From Streptomyces ortus (GTDB taxonomy: Bacteria > Actinomycetota > Actinomycetes > Streptomycetales > Streptomycetaceae): DNA of 64,000 bases. The translations under genes and the position numbers were made by a program. Below, in pieces: positions 17,457-26,800 of this stretch. Each line of letters begins with the position of its first letter. Positions within the stretch are counted from its first letter, which is position 1. The notes under the pieces were generated by a model, which made no database searches, was not told the DNA's origin, and saw only the letters and a program-made list of their open reading frames with translations. Location: the NCBI RefSeq assembly GCF_026341275.1, contig NZ_JAIFZO010000002.1, positions 4,618,118 to 4,682,117 of the forward strand, in the 5' to 3' direction.

Positions 17457-18008
17457 ATGAGCGACGACGTACGCGGCGAGCTGCTGCAGCAGATCAAGGA
17501 CAAGGCCGTGGTGCACGGCAAGGTGACCCTCTCCTCCGGCATCGAGGCCGACTACTACGTGGACCTGCGGCGGATCACCCTGGACGGCGAGGCCGCCCCG
17601 CTGGTCGGCCAGGTGCTGCTCGACCTGACGGCGGACCTGGACTTCGACGCGGTCGGCGGCCTCACCATGGGCGCCGACCCGGTGGCCGCGTCGCTGCTGC
17701 ACGCCGCCCACGCGCGCGGCAGGCGCGTCGACGCCTTCGTCGTGCGCAAGGAGGCGAAGGCGCACGGCCTGCAGCGCAGGGTCGAGGGCCCGGACATCGC
17801 GGGCCGCCGCGTACTCGTCGTCGAGGACACCTCGACGACCGGCGGCTCCCCGCTCGCCGCCGTCGAGGCCGTGCGCGAGGCCGGCGCGGAGGTCGTCGGC
17901 GTGGCGACCATCGTCGACCGCGCCACCGGCGCCGCGGAGAAGATCCAGGAAGGCGCCGGGGTCCCGTACCTCTTCGCCTACTCCAAGGACGAGCTGGGCC
18001 TCGCCTGA
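17457..18008 (+). CDS. pyrE: Orotate phosphoribosyltransferase
   Basis: 183 residues. It has the PRPP-binding loop VLVVEDTSTTGGSPLAAVEA, the FVVRKEAKAHG catalytic-loop region, and an N-terminal KVTLSSGIEADYYVDLR. It converts orotate and PRPP to OMP in pyrimidine synthesis. It is a stand-alone copy, as usual in Streptomyces, 134 bp before fba. Confidence 0.95.
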   Translation: MSDDVRGELLQQIKDKAVVHGKVTLSSGIEADYYVDLRRITLDGEAAPLVGQVLLDLTADLDFDAVGGLTMGADPVAASLLHAAHARGRRVDAFVVRKEAKAHGLQRRVEGPDIAGRRVLVVEDTSTTGGSPLAAVEAVREAGAEVVGVATIVDRATGAAEKIQEGAGVPYLFAYSKDELGLA

Positions 18009-18142
18009 CCCGGTCCCCGCATGGATTCCCGTCCCCGGCCGGAGCATCCGGCGACGTCTGGGAAGATGGGGCCGACGATGACGTCGCCCCCTAGGTCAGG
18101 GCCGTAAGCAGAACGCCACCCGCACATACAAGGAGCGGACAG

Positions 18143-19165
18143 ATGCCCATCGCAACCCCCGAGGTCTACAACGAGATGCTCGACCGGGCGAAGGCAGGCA
18201 AGTTCGCCTACCCGGCCATCAATGTGACCTCGACGCAGACCCTGCACGCTGCGCTCCGCGGCTTCGCGGAGGCCGAGAGCGACGGCATCATCCAGATCTC
18301 CACGGGCGGTGCGGAGTTCCTGGGCGGCCAGTACAAGAAGGACATGGTCACCGGCGCGGTGGCGCTCGCCGAGTTCGCGCACATCGTCGCCGCGAAGTAC
18401 GACGTCACCGTCGCGCTGCACACGGACCACTGCCCGAAGGACAAGCTCGACGGGTACGTACGTCCGCTGCTCGCGGTCTCCGAGGAGCGCGTCAAGGCCG
18501 GCCGGAACCCGCTGTTCCAGTCCCACATGTGGGACGGTTCCGCGGAGACCCTCGACGACAACCTGGCCATCGCCCAGGAGCTGCTGGCCCGCGCCGCCGC
18601 CGCGAAGATCATCCTTGAGGTGGAGATCACCCCGACCGGTGGCGAGGAGGACGGCGTCTCGCACGAGATCAACGACTCCCTCTACACCACGGTCGACGAC
18701 GCGTTCCGCACCGTCGAGGCCCTGGGCCTGGGCGAGAAGGGCCGCTACCTGCTGGCCGCGTCCTTCGGCAACGTGCACGGCGTCTACAAGCCGGGCAACG
18801 TCGTCCTGCGCCCCGAACTCCTCAAGGAGCTCAACGAGGGCGTGGCGGCGAAGTACAACAAGCCGTCCCCGTTCGACTTCGTCTTCCACGGCGGCTCCGG
18901 CTCCTCCGAGGAGGAGATCCGCACGGCTCTGGAGAACGGCGTCGTGAAGATGAACATCGACACGGACACGCAGTACGCGTTCACGCGCCCGGTCGCGGAC
19001 CACATGTTCCGCAACTACGACGGCGTCCTGAAGGTCGACGGCGAGGTCGGCAACAAGAAGACGTACGACCCCCGCACCTGGGGCAAGCTCGCCGAGGGCT
19101 CGATGGCCGCGCGCGTCACCCAGGCCTGCGGTCACCTGCGTTCCACGGGTACGAAGATCAAGTAA
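18143..19165 (+). CDS. fba: Class II fructose-bisphosphate aldolase
   Basis: 340 residues from ATG 18143, with AAGGAGCGG upstream. Zinc ligands and catalytic features of class II aldolases are visible: ALHTDHCPKDK, LEVEITPTGGEEDG, FGNVHGVYKPGNV, FVFHGGSGSSEEEI, and VKMNIDTDTQYAFTRPV. It cleaves fructose-1,6-bisphosphate in glycolysis and runs in reverse in gluconeogenesis. It is followed by a strong terminator. Confidence 0.96.
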   Translation: MPIATPEVYNEMLDRAKAGKFAYPAINVTSTQTLHAALRGFAEAESDGIIQISTGGAEFLGGQYKKDMVTGAVALAEFAHIVAAKYDVTVALHTDHCPKDKLDGYVRPLLAVSEERVKAGRNPLFQSHMWDGSAETLDDNLAIAQELLARAAAAKIILEVEITPTGGEEDGVSHEINDSLYTTVDDAFRTVEALGLGEKGRYLLAASFGNVHGVYKPGNVVLRPELLKELNEGVAAKYNKPSPFDFVFHGGSGSSEEEIRTALENGVVKMNIDTDTQYAFTRPVADHMFRNYDGVLKVDGEVGNKKTYDPRTWGKLAEGSMAARVTQACGHLRSTGTKIK

Positions 19166-19176
19166 GCGCCTCCGTC

Positions 19177-19226
19177 CACAGGGCGGGGTCCGGTTGTCCA
19201 CAGGGGCAGCCGGGCCCCGCCCTGTG
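19177..19226 (+). terminator. Terminator after fba
   Basis: A 17-bp stem with one wobble pair (19177-19193 with 19210-19226) and a 16-nt loop, 11 bp after the fba stop. Confidence 0.85.
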
Positions 19227-19230
19227 TCCG

Positions 19231-19236
19231 TATGAT
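19231..19236 (+). promoter_or_regulatory. -10 box of the MFS gene (leaderless)
   Basis: TATGAT lies 7 nt before ATG 19244, directly after the fba terminator. This is why I start the MFS protein at 19244 rather than at the ATG inside the box (19232). Confidence 0.6.
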
Positions 19237-19243
19237 CCGGAAC

Positions 19244-20770
19244 ATGGCTGCCCCCACGCCCCCACCGCAGGAGTCACCGGCCCCGGGCCCGTCCCCGGCA
19301 CCGGCCGTCCGGATGTCCTCCTCCACGGGCAAGTGGATCCTGCTGACGACGGTCCTCGGTTCGAGCATGGCGATGCTGGACTCGACCGTGGTGAACGTCG
19401 CGCTGCCGACGATCGGCCGCGACCTCGACGCCGACCTGGCCGGTCTCCAGTGGACGGTCAACGCCTACATGCTGACCCTCGCCGGGCTCATCCTCCTGGG
19501 CGGCGCCCTGGGCGACCGCTTCGGACGGCGGAAGGTGTTCGTCGTCGGCGTGGTGTGGTTCGCGGCGGCCTCCCTGCTGTGCGGACTCGCACCGAACGCG
19601 GGCGTGCTCGTCGCCGCCCGCGCCCTCCAGGGCGTCGGCGGCGCGCTGCTCACCCCCGGCTCGCTGGCCCTCATCCAGGCGTCGTTCCACCCCGAGGACC
19701 GGGCGCGGGCCGTGGGCCTGTGGTCCGGTTTCGGCGGCATCGGGGCGGCGGTCGGCCCCTTCCTGGGCGGCTGGCTGGTGGACGGCCCCGGCTGGCGCTG
19801 GGTGTTCCTGCTGAACGTCCCGCTCGCCCTGCTGTGCGCCCCGATCGCCCTGAGACACGTACCGGAGTCGAAGGACGGCCGGGTCCACGGGCGCGGCTTC
19901 GACGTGCTCGGCGCCGCCCTCGGCGCACTGTCGCTGGCCCTGGTGACGTACGCCCTCATCGAGGCGCCCGGCGGCTCGGTGCCCGTCGTCGCGGTGACGG
20001 CGGCGGCCGGGGTCGCGGCGGGGGTCGCCTTCGTGGCCGTGGAGAAGCGGCGGCCCGACCCGATGATGCCGCTCGACATCTTCGCGTCCCGCCAGTTCAC
20101 GGCGGTCAACCTCGTCACCCTGTGCGTGTACGCGGCCTTCGCCGGCTTCTTCTTCCTCTCCGCGGTCCAGCTCCAGGTGGTGGTCGGCTACTCGGCCCTC
20201 GGCGCCGGTACGGCGCTGCTGCCGACGACCGTCCTGATGCTGCTGCTGTCGGCCCGCTCGGGCGAGCTGGCCCAGCGCATAGGACCCCGCATCCCGCTCA
20301 CCGTGGGTCCGCTGCTGTGCGCGAGCGGGATGCTGCTGATGCTGAGAGTGGGCGAGGACGCCTCGTACGCGGCCGACGTGCTGCCCGCCGTCCTGGTGCT
20401 CGGCACCGGCATGGTGACGCTGGTGGCGCCCCTCACGGCGACCGTGCTGGCCTCCGTGGACACCGGCCGGGCGGGGCTGGCCAGCGGCATCAACAACGCG
20501 GCTGCCCGTGCCGCCGGTCTGGTCTCGGTGGCCGCGCTGCCGCTGCTGGCCGGGATGAGCGAGGAGGCGTACCGCTCGGCGGACGCCTTCGACGACGCGT
20601 TCCGGCGGGCCATGCCCCTGTGCGCGGGCATCCTGGTGGTGGGCGCGGTGATCGCCTTCGCGACCGTGCGCAAGCCCCCGCCGGGCTGCCTGCGCCCGGA
20701 ATGCCTCACGCACGGCAGCGTGACGGCCCCGCCGCTGGAGCCGAACCGATCACGGGGGCGGCTGGAGTAG
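19244..20770 (+). CDS. MFS exporter, DHA2 (14-TM drug:H+ antiporter) family
   Basis: 508 residues. About 14 transmembrane segments follow a proline-rich cytosolic N-terminus. Motif A (GALGDRFGRRKVF), the first-helix signature MAMLDSTVVNVALPTI, QWTVNAYMLTLAGLIL and the motif-C-like GFGGIGAAVGPFLGGWL are all present. It is probably a multidrug or metabolite exporter driven by the proton gradient. No regulator is adjacent, so the substrate is open. Confidence 0.9.
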   Translation: MAAPTPPPQESPAPGPSPAPAVRMSSSTGKWILLTTVLGSSMAMLDSTVVNVALPTIGRDLDADLAGLQWTVNAYMLTLAGLILLGGALGDRFGRRKVFVVGVVWFAAASLLCGLAPNAGVLVAARALQGVGGALLTPGSLALIQASFHPEDRARAVGLWSGFGGIGAAVGPFLGGWLVDGPGWRWVFLLNVPLALLCAPIALRHVPESKDGRVHGRGFDVLGAALGALSLALVTYALIEAPGGSVPVVAVTAAAGVAAGVAFVAVEKRRPDPMMPLDIFASRQFTAVNLVTLCVYAAFAGFFFLSAVQLQVVVGYSALGAGTALLPTTVLMLLLSARSGELAQRIGPRIPLTVGPLLCASGMLLMLRVGEDASYAADVLPAVLVLGTGMVTLVAPLTATVLASVDTGRAGLASGINNAAARAAGLVSVAALPLLAGMSEEAYRSADAFDDAFRRAMPLCAGILVVGAVIAFATVRKPPPGCLRPECLTHGSVTAPPLEPNRSRGRLE

Positions 20771-20814
20771 CCCAAGGAGCCCGGGGCGGGCGTGGATAGC
20801 GCAAACTGGAGACC

Positions 20815-21228
20815 ATGTCGATTCACGAGAACCTCCTCGGGGGACCGCCCCCGACCCACCTGCCCGACGACCCGGAGCCGCGTGAGCTCCTCGCCAACGG
20901 CACGGCGCCCGCCGACGTCGCCGCGAAGTACCCGACCTCCTCGCTCGCCTGGGCCCAGCTGGCCGACGAGGCGTACGAGCGCGGCAGTGTCGTCGAGTCG
21001 TACGCGTACGCCCGTACCGGCTACCACCGGGGTCTCGACTCCCTGCGCCGCGGCGGCTGGAAGGGCCATGGCCCGGTGCCGTGGGAGCACGAGCCGAACC
21101 GCGGCTTCCTGCGTGCCCTGCACGGCCTCGCCCGCGCCGCCCAGGCGATCGGCGAGCAGGCGGAGTACGAGCGCTGCGCGCAGTTCCTGAAGGACTCCTC
21201 CCCGGCGGCGGCCCAGACCCTGGGCTGA
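20815..21228 (+). CDS. DUF3151 domain-containing protein
   Basis: 137 residues from ATG 20815. The actinobacterial DUF3151 family is recognisable by ENLLGGPPPTHLPDDPEPRELL, YPTSSLAWAQLADEA, AYARTGYHRGLDSLR and EHEPNRGFLRAL. It is probably a small helical soluble protein. No function has been established, and it is followed by a terminator. Confidence 0.88.
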   Translation: MSIHENLLGGPPPTHLPDDPEPRELLANGTAPADVAAKYPTSSLAWAQLADEAYERGSVVESYAYARTGYHRGLDSLRRGGWKGHGPVPWEHEPNRGFLRALHGLARAAQAIGEQAEYERCAQFLKDSSPAAAQTLG

Positions 21229-21261
21229 CCCCGCGGGCCCGTCGAGGGTCGCGGACGTACA

Positions 21262-21288
21262 GGTCCGCCTGGTGTGACCAGGCGGACC
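21262..21288 (+). terminator. Terminator after the DUF3151 gene
   Basis: A perfect 12-bp stem (21262-21273 with 21277-21288) with a GTG loop, followed by TT. Confidence 0.85.
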
Positions 21289-21395
21289 TTGCGGTTTCGG
21301 GGCACGATTGTGGAGGATGCCGGTTGGGGACCGGGGCCCCCGTGTCGGAATTCGGCAGGGGCGGACCGCTACCCGGAGGACAGCAGGAGACAGCG

Positions 21396-22253
21396 ATGTC
21401 CCAACAGGCTCAGGACGGCGAGGCCCACGCGGCGGCTTCGGAGCCCGAGACCCCGCATCTCGACTTCCAGGGCACGACGCCGTACGAGGACTACGTGCAG
21501 GCGGACGTTCTCACCCACCTCCAGCACACCCTCTCCGACGACCCCGGAGAGATGGTCTTCCTGGTGACGACCCAGGTCATGGAGTTGTGGTTCACCGTCA
21601 TCGTGCACGAGTGGGAGACCGCGGCGAAGGCGCTGCGGGAGGACCGCGTGCCGGTCGCGGTGGCGGCCCTGAAGCGTTCGGTACGGGAGCTGGAGGCGCT
21701 GAACGCCTCGTGGAAGCCCCTCGGCCAGCTCACTCCGGCCCAGTTCAACTCGTACCGCAGCGCCCTCGGCGAGGGCTCCGGATTCCAGTCGGCGATGTAC
21801 CGGCGGATGGAGTTCCTGCTCGGCGACAAGTCCGCGTCCATGCTCGTACCGCACCGGGGCGCGCCCCGCGTCCACGCCGAGCTGGAGAAGGCCCTGCACG
21901 AGCCGAGCCTGTACGACGAGGTGCTGCGGCTGCTCGCCCGGCGCGGTCACGCGATACCGGCCTCGGTCGTCCAGCGGGACGTCTCCGGCCGCTACGAGCC
22001 CTCGCCCGAGGTCGAGGCCGTCTGGACGGACCTCTACGCGGGCGACGAGAGCTCCGAACTCGCCCGGCTCGGCGAGGCGTTGACCGACGTCGCCGAGCTG
22101 GTCTGGCGCTGGCGCAACGACCACCTGGTCGCCACCCGGCGGGCGATGGGCTCCAAGACGGGCACCGGCGGCTCGGCGGGCGTGGCCTGGCTGGAGAAGC
22201 GGGCCCGCAAGAACGTGTTCCCCGAGCTGTGGACGGCACGGTCCCATGTCTGA
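21396..22253 (+). CDS. kynA: Tryptophan 2,3-dioxygenase
   Basis: 285 residues from ATG 21396, with AGGAG 6 nt upstream. TDO signatures include TTPYEDYVQADVL, VTTQVMELWFTVIVHEW (the candidate heme-histidine helix), and SGFQSAMYRRMEFLLGDK. It opens the indole ring of tryptophan with O2 to give N-formylkynurenine. Its end overlaps kynU by 8 nt, so the two are translationally coupled. Confidence 0.93.
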   Translation: MSQQAQDGEAHAAASEPETPHLDFQGTTPYEDYVQADVLTHLQHTLSDDPGEMVFLVTTQVMELWFTVIVHEWETAAKALREDRVPVAVAALKRSVRELEALNASWKPLGQLTPAQFNSYRSALGEGSGFQSAMYRRMEFLLGDKSASMLVPHRGAPRVHAELEKALHEPSLYDEVLRLLARRGHAIPASVVQRDVSGRYEPSPEVEAVWTDLYAGDESSELARLGEALTDVAELVWRWRNDHLVATRRAMGSKTGTGGSAGVAWLEKRARKNVFPELWTARSHV

Positions 22254-23496
22254 GCCGTACGCGGACTCCGGCCGCGAGTCGCTCGCGGGCAGGGCGGCGG
22301 CGCTGGACGCCGCCGACGAACTGGGCAAGGTGCGGGCGCAGTTCGTCCTGGACGACACGGTGTACCTGGACGGGAACTCGCTCGGCGCGCTGCCGCGCTC
22401 GGTGCCCGGCCGGATCGAGGACGTCGTGCGCCGACAGTGGGGTTCGCTGCGGATCCGGTCCTGGGACGAGAGCGGCTGGTGGACCGCGCCGGAACGGATC
22501 GGCGACCGGATCGCCCCGCTGGTGGGCGCGGCGCCGGGCCAGATCGTGGTGGGCGACTCGACGAGCGTGAACGTCTTCAAGGCGGTCGTGGGCGCGGTGC
22601 GCCTCGCCGGCGGGGGCGAAGAGGGAGGGGGCGGGGGAGGGGGCGCCCGCGGGGAGGGCCGGGACGAGATCCTGGTCGACGCGACGACGTTCCCCACGGA
22701 CGGCTACATCGCCGCGTCGGCGGCGCGGCTCACCGGCTGCACGCTGCGCCCTGTGGCGCCCGACGAGGTGCCGGACGCCCTGAGCGGACGTACGGCCGCG
22801 GTGCTTCTGAACCACGTCGACTACCGCACGGGCCGCCTGCACGACCTGCCGGCGCTGACGGCCGCGATCCGGGCGGCGGGTGCCGTCTCGGTCTGGGACC
22901 TCTGCCACAGCGCGGGTGCCCTGCCGGTCGGCCTGGACGAACACGGCGTGGACCTGGCAGTCGGCTGCACCTACAAGTACCTGAACGGCGGGCCGGGTTC
23001 ACCGGCGTACCTCTACGTCCGCCGGGACCACCAGCCACGCTTCGACTCCCCGCTGCCGGGCTGGAACTCCCACGCCGAGCCCTTCGGCATGACGGCGGAC
23101 CACGTGCCGGCCGACGGCGCACTCCGCGGCCGGGTCGGCACGCCGGACATCCTCTCCATGCTCGCCCTGGAGGCGGCCCTGGAGGTCTGGGACGACGTCT
23201 CGATCGAGGCGGTCCGCACCAAGTCGCTCGCGCTGACGGACTTCTTCCTGGAGTGCGTGGCGGCGTACGTGCCGGGGGGTGCGGTGGAGTCCGTGACGCC
23301 TGACGCCCACGCGGAACGGGGGAGTCAGGTCGCGCTGCGCTGCGCGGACGCGGGCGGGGTGATGCGCCGGCTGATCGAGCGGGGCGTGGTCGGTGACTTC
23401 CGCGAGCCGGTCATCCTCCGCTTCGGCTTCACCCCGCTGTACGTGGGGTTCAACGAGGTGGAGAGGGCGGCGGGAGTGCTGGGCGGGTTGTTCTGA
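22246..23496 (+). CDS. kynU: Kynureninase
   Basis: 416 residues. A PLP fold-type I enzyme with VYLDGNSLGALPRSVP, LLNHVDYRTGRLHDL, VWDLCHSAGALPVGL and the PLP lysine in GCTYKYLNGGPGSPAYLYV. It cleaves kynurenine to anthranilate and alanine. A Gly/Glu-rich insertion (about residues 120-142) is unlike most family members and probably forms a surface loop. It overlaps kynA. Confidence 0.94.
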   Translation: MSEPYADSGRESLAGRAAALDAADELGKVRAQFVLDDTVYLDGNSLGALPRSVPGRIEDVVRRQWGSLRIRSWDESGWWTAPERIGDRIAPLVGAAPGQIVVGDSTSVNVFKAVVGAVRLAGGGEEGGGGGGGARGEGRDEILVDATTFPTDGYIAASAARLTGCTLRPVAPDEVPDALSGRTAAVLLNHVDYRTGRLHDLPALTAAIRAAGAVSVWDLCHSAGALPVGLDEHGVDLAVGCTYKYLNGGPGSPAYLYVRRDHQPRFDSPLPGWNSHAEPFGMTADHVPADGALRGRVGTPDILSMLALEAALEVWDDVSIEAVRTKSLALTDFFLECVAAYVPGGAVESVTPDAHAERGSQVALRCADAGGVMRRLIERGVVGDFREPVILRFGFTPLYVGFNEVERAAGVLGGLF

Positions 23497-23522
23497 CGAA
23501 CGCCGGGGGGCGGAGGAAAGCT

Positions 23523-24182
23523 CTACGCCACGAACACCCCGTCCCGCGCGGCGGCGACCGCCGCCGTCGCGGCCCGCTCCGCGGCCCCCGCGTCCGGCGC
23601 CACCCCCGCCGTGAGCAACGCGTAGTACAGCGGCGCGGAGACAGCCCGCACCACCTCCCCCGCATCGGTCCCCACCGGCAACTCCCCCCGGGCCACCCCC
23701 TCCTCGACACAGGGCGCCCACTCGGTGACCCGCACGTCGTAGAACCTCCGCAACGCCTCCTCCGTACGCGCGTCGCACGCCGCCGCGGCGATCACCGCCC
23801 GGAACAGCGCCCCCTGCCGGGGATCGGCGAGCGTGCGGCACACGAGCGCGGCATTGGCCCGCAGGTCGCCGAGCACGGAGCCCGTCTCGGTACGGGGGAG
23901 CGACTGCTCGGCCATGTCGGTGAGCAGGTCGGCGACGAGCCCGGTGACGGAGCCCCAGCGCCGGTACACGGTCGTCTTCCCGACCCCCGCCCGCCGGGCC
24001 ACGTCCGCCAGATCGAGGTGGGCGAACCCCCGCTCGGCCAGCACGTCCCCGGCGGCGCGCAACACGGCCGTACGAACCCGGGCGGTACGCCCTCCGGGCC
24101 GGACGGTCCCGGGCTCGGGCTCGCTCCCGGGTTCCGGTTCGGTCCCCGGCCCGCTCTCGGTGTCGTCGGGGGCGGCGGTCAT
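23523..24182 (-). CDS. TetR-family regulator
   Basis: 219 residues from ATG 24182, with GAAGGAG 7 nt upstream. The N-terminal HTH (VLAERGFAHLDLADVARRAGVGKTTVYRRWG) is preceded by a Glu/Pro/Gly low-complexity tail. A TetR C-terminal ligand domain follows. It converges on kynU and is divergent from the formamidase-like hydrolase gene, so it is a good candidate regulator of the kynurenine cassette or of the hydrolase. That assignment is positional. Confidence 0.88.
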   Translation of the reverse strand: MTAAPDDTESGPGTEPEPGSEPEPGTVRPGGRTARVRTAVLRAAGDVLAERGFAHLDLADVARRAGVGKTTVYRRWGSVTGLVADLLTDMAEQSLPRTETGSVLGDLRANAALVCRTLADPRQGALFRAVIAAAACDARTEEALRRFYDVRVTEWAPCVEEGVARGELPVGTDAGEVVRAVSAPLYYALLTAGVAPDAGAAERAATAAVAAARDGVFVA

Positions 24183-24438
24183 GAGGGGACTCCTTCGCGG
24201 TCAGGCAGGGAAGGGGAAGGGCGACGCGGGGCGGCACTCCACCAGCGTAACGAAACACCAGCACCGTTTACCCCTCACCGAGCGTCACGGCGGTGTGTAG
24301 GCGCACGTCACCGGCCTGATACCGTCCCGCCAACGACCCGCGCCCCGGAGCACGTTGACCGCGAGCTCCGTGAGCTCACGAGAGCCAGGGAGCGTACGGG
24401 CCGCAGAACGAACACCGCACCGCTGAGAGGCTTGGAGC
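24183..24438. promoter_or_regulatory. Divergent promoter region TetR / hydrolase
   Basis: This 256-bp gap holds the TetR promoter: a possible -10 TACGCT at 24243-24248 on the minus strand. An imperfect inverted repeat (GTAACG, 13 bases, CGTTTAC, about 24246-24271) overlaps it and is a candidate TetR operator. No ORF is credible here. Confidence 0.4.
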
Positions 24439-25305
24439 ATGCCGGACGACGCCCGCGACGCCGCGGAGGAGGAGTCGGCCTTCTCCCACCCGCCCGTCGA
24501 CCCCGACGCCACCGCCGCGTACGGCGACCACCCCGACCAGGTCGTCGACTTCTACGCACCGCGCGGCGGTGAGGAGTCGGCCCCGCTCGTCGTGGTCCTG
24601 CACGGCGGCGCCTGGCGTGCCCCGTACGACCGGCGGCACATCACCCCGTTCGCGGACTTCCTGGCCCGGCGGGGCTTCGCCGTGGCCAACGTCGAGTACC
24701 GGCGCGGCGGCACGATCCCGGCGCAGGGCGGCACGGGACCGGTGGCGGGGCGCTGGCCCGACACCTTCGACGACGTCGCGGCGGCGCTGGACGCGATGCC
24801 GGACCTCGTACGCAAGGCCCTGCCCGCAGCCGACGCGCGCCGCACGGTGGTCACCGGTCACTCGGCCGGCGGCCATCTGGCGCTGTGGGCAGCCGCCCGT
24901 CACCTGCTGCCGGCCGACGCGCCCTGGTACCTGGAGCGGCCCGCCCCGCTGCGCGGTGTCGTCGCCCTCGCCCCGATCGCCGACTTCACGGTCGCGGAGA
25001 AACTGGACGTCTGCTCCGGAGCGGCACTCCAACTCCTCGGCGGAGAAGAGAAGTTCGGGGAACGGCAGCCGTACGCCGATCCGGCCCTGCTCCTCCCGAC
25101 GGGTATCGCCACGACGCTGGTCCAGGGCCGGACGGACACCGTCGTGCCCCAGGCGGTCTCCGAGGCGTACGCGGACGCCGCGGCGAAGGCCGGCGAGGTG
25201 GTGGGACTGACGCTCCTGGAGGACGTGGGCCATTTCCCGCTGATCGACCCGGCGGCGGACGCGTGCGCGGTGGTGGCGGAGGAGATCGCCCAACTGGCCT
25301 GGTAG
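24439..25305 (+). CDS. Alpha/beta-hydrolase, kynurenine formamidase-like
   Basis: 288 residues. The HGGAWR oxyanion motif, the nucleophile elbow GHSAGGHLALWA and a late GHFPLID His region fit the carboxylesterase/arylformamidase branch of the alpha/beta-hydrolases. The HGGxW motif is the hallmark of kynurenine formamidases. With TDO and kynureninase 1 kb away, hydrolysis of N-formylkynurenine to kynurenine is the best guess and would complete the route to anthranilate. A general esterase remains possible. Confidence 0.78.
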   Translation: MPDDARDAAEEESAFSHPPVDPDATAAYGDHPDQVVDFYAPRGGEESAPLVVVLHGGAWRAPYDRRHITPFADFLARRGFAVANVEYRRGGTIPAQGGTGPVAGRWPDTFDDVAAALDAMPDLVRKALPAADARRTVVTGHSAGGHLALWAAARHLLPADAPWYLERPAPLRGVVALAPIADFTVAEKLDVCSGAALQLLGGEEKFGERQPYADPALLLPTGIATTLVQGRTDTVVPQAVSEAYADAAAKAGEVVGLTLLEDVGHFPLIDPAADACAVVAEEIAQLAW

Positions 25306-25402
25306 AGGGGGCAGGTCCGCGGTCCGGTCCGGCACCTGTAGTACCTGAGAGGGAGGCTTCAGAACCCGTCTCACTGGTGACGACCACCACCCCACCCCCG
25401 CC

Positions 25403-25408
25403 TACGGT
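25403..25408 (+). promoter_or_regulatory. Candidate -10 box of the two-component operon
   Basis: TACGGT lies 6 nt before ATG 25415, again with no ribosome-binding site. Confidence 0.45.
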
Positions 25409-25414
25409 TTGTGC

Positions 25415-26800
25415 ATGACCGAGACGACCCAGATACAGATGACACAGCCAGGCGGTGGCCAGCCGCGCAGTCCCGAGTTCCAGTTCGCGATGGGCGTGTT
25501 CCAGTTCGCGACGGGCGTGTCGCGGTGGCTGTGGCAGGACCTGTTCCAGGACGCCTTCGCCGTCCGCCCCCTTCCGAGGATGCGGGTGGACGGCCCCCTC
25601 ACCCGAAGGCTGCCGTCGCCTCTTCGGGAGCAGGCCACCTGGCTCCCGCACGCCTTGGTGGTGCTGGCCGGCGTGGTGACGCTGCTCATCTCCCTCGCGG
25701 CCAACGGCGGCGGCGACCAGCCGCGGTTCTGGACCGGCCTCATGGGACTGGGCGCGATCGTGCTGACCCTGCTCAGGCCGGTCGGCGCTTTCTGGGTCTC
25801 CCTCGTGGTGACACTGGTCGCGGCCCAGTTCGGCAATCCCTGGGACGTTGACTGGCCCTGGGCGCCCGGCGCCCTCGCGACCCAGCTGGTCGTGCTCACG
25901 GTCGTGGCGTTGCGGACCAGGCCCCGCACGGCGGCCTGGATGTGGGTGCTGACCGCGGCCTACGGCCTCATCGCGGAAACCTTCTTCAAGGGCAGCCCCT
26001 ACTACAACACGAACACCATCCCCTTCCTGCTCGTGAGCGCGTTGGCCCTGCTGGTCGTCACGGTGTGGCACGTGCGTCACGACGCCGTGCGGCGGGTGAC
26101 CGCCCAGCGGACGGTGACCGCGCACGAGCGTTCCAAGCGCACCCTTCTCGAAGAGCGCACGACGATCGCCCGCGAGCTGCACGACGTGGTCGCCCACCAC
26201 ATGTCCGTGGTCGCCATCCAGGCGGAGGCCGCGCCCTACCGTGTGGAGAACCCCCCGCCGGAGCTGGAGTACGCCTTCAAGGTGATCCGGGAGAACGCGG
26301 TCGTCGCGCTCTCCGAGCTGCGCCGGGTCCTGGGGGTCGTACGCGCCGAGGACTACGAGGCCCCGGACGCCCCGCAGCCCAGACTCGCGGACCTGGACCG
26401 CCTGCTGGAGAACGTGCGCGACGCCGGCCTGAAGGTGGACAGCACGGTCACGGGAGCCGTGCGGGAGCTTCCGCAGGGCGTCGAGTTGTCCGCCTACCGG
26501 ATAGTGCAGGAGGCGCTGAGCAACAGCCTGCGGCACGCGCCGGGCGCGACGGCCAAGGTGGAGGTCAGCCATGTCCTCGGCGGGCTCGGGCTGCGGGTGG
26601 TGAACGGTCCGGCGACCGGGCTGGTCAAGCCGTCGCCGGGCGCCGGGCACGGCATTACGGGCATGCGGGAGAGGGTGTCGATGCTGGACGGGGAGATGAC
26701 GGCGGAGGCGACGGACGACGGGGGTTACGAGGTCGCGGTCTTCCTGCCGGTCTCCTCGGCTGCGGCGGCGTCTTCGGCGGCGGCGGAGGACACGGCATGA
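25415..26800 (+). CDS. NarL-type sensor histidine kinase
   Basis: 461 residues from ATG 25415. A soluble N-terminal region precedes four to five transmembrane segments (ALVVLAGVVTLLISLA to FLLVSALALLVVTVW). The HisKA_3 box has the phospho-His in TIARELHDVVAHHMSVVAIQ, and the HATPase part has YRIVQEALSNSLRHAPG and GAGHGITGMRERV. The G1-box Asp is not obvious (VVNGPATG), a known variation in this class. It ends in an ATGA overlap with its response regulator. The signal is unknown. Confidence 0.9.
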   Translation: MTETTQIQMTQPGGGQPRSPEFQFAMGVFQFATGVSRWLWQDLFQDAFAVRPLPRMRVDGPLTRRLPSPLREQATWLPHALVVLAGVVTLLISLAANGGGDQPRFWTGLMGLGAIVLTLLRPVGAFWVSLVVTLVAAQFGNPWDVDWPWAPGALATQLVVLTVVALRTRPRTAAWMWVLTAAYGLIAETFFKGSPYYNTNTIPFLLVSALALLVVTVWHVRHDAVRRVTAQRTVTAHERSKRTLLEERTTIARELHDVVAHHMSVVAIQAEAAPYRVENPPPELEYAFKVIRENAVVALSELRRVLGVVRAEDYEAPDAPQPRLADLDRLLENVRDAGLKVDSTVTGAVRELPQGVELSAYRIVQEALSNSLRHAPGATAKVEVSHVLGGLGLRVVNGPATGLVKPSPGAGHGITGMRERVSMLDGEMTAEATDDGGYEVAVFLPVSSAAAASSAAAEDTA

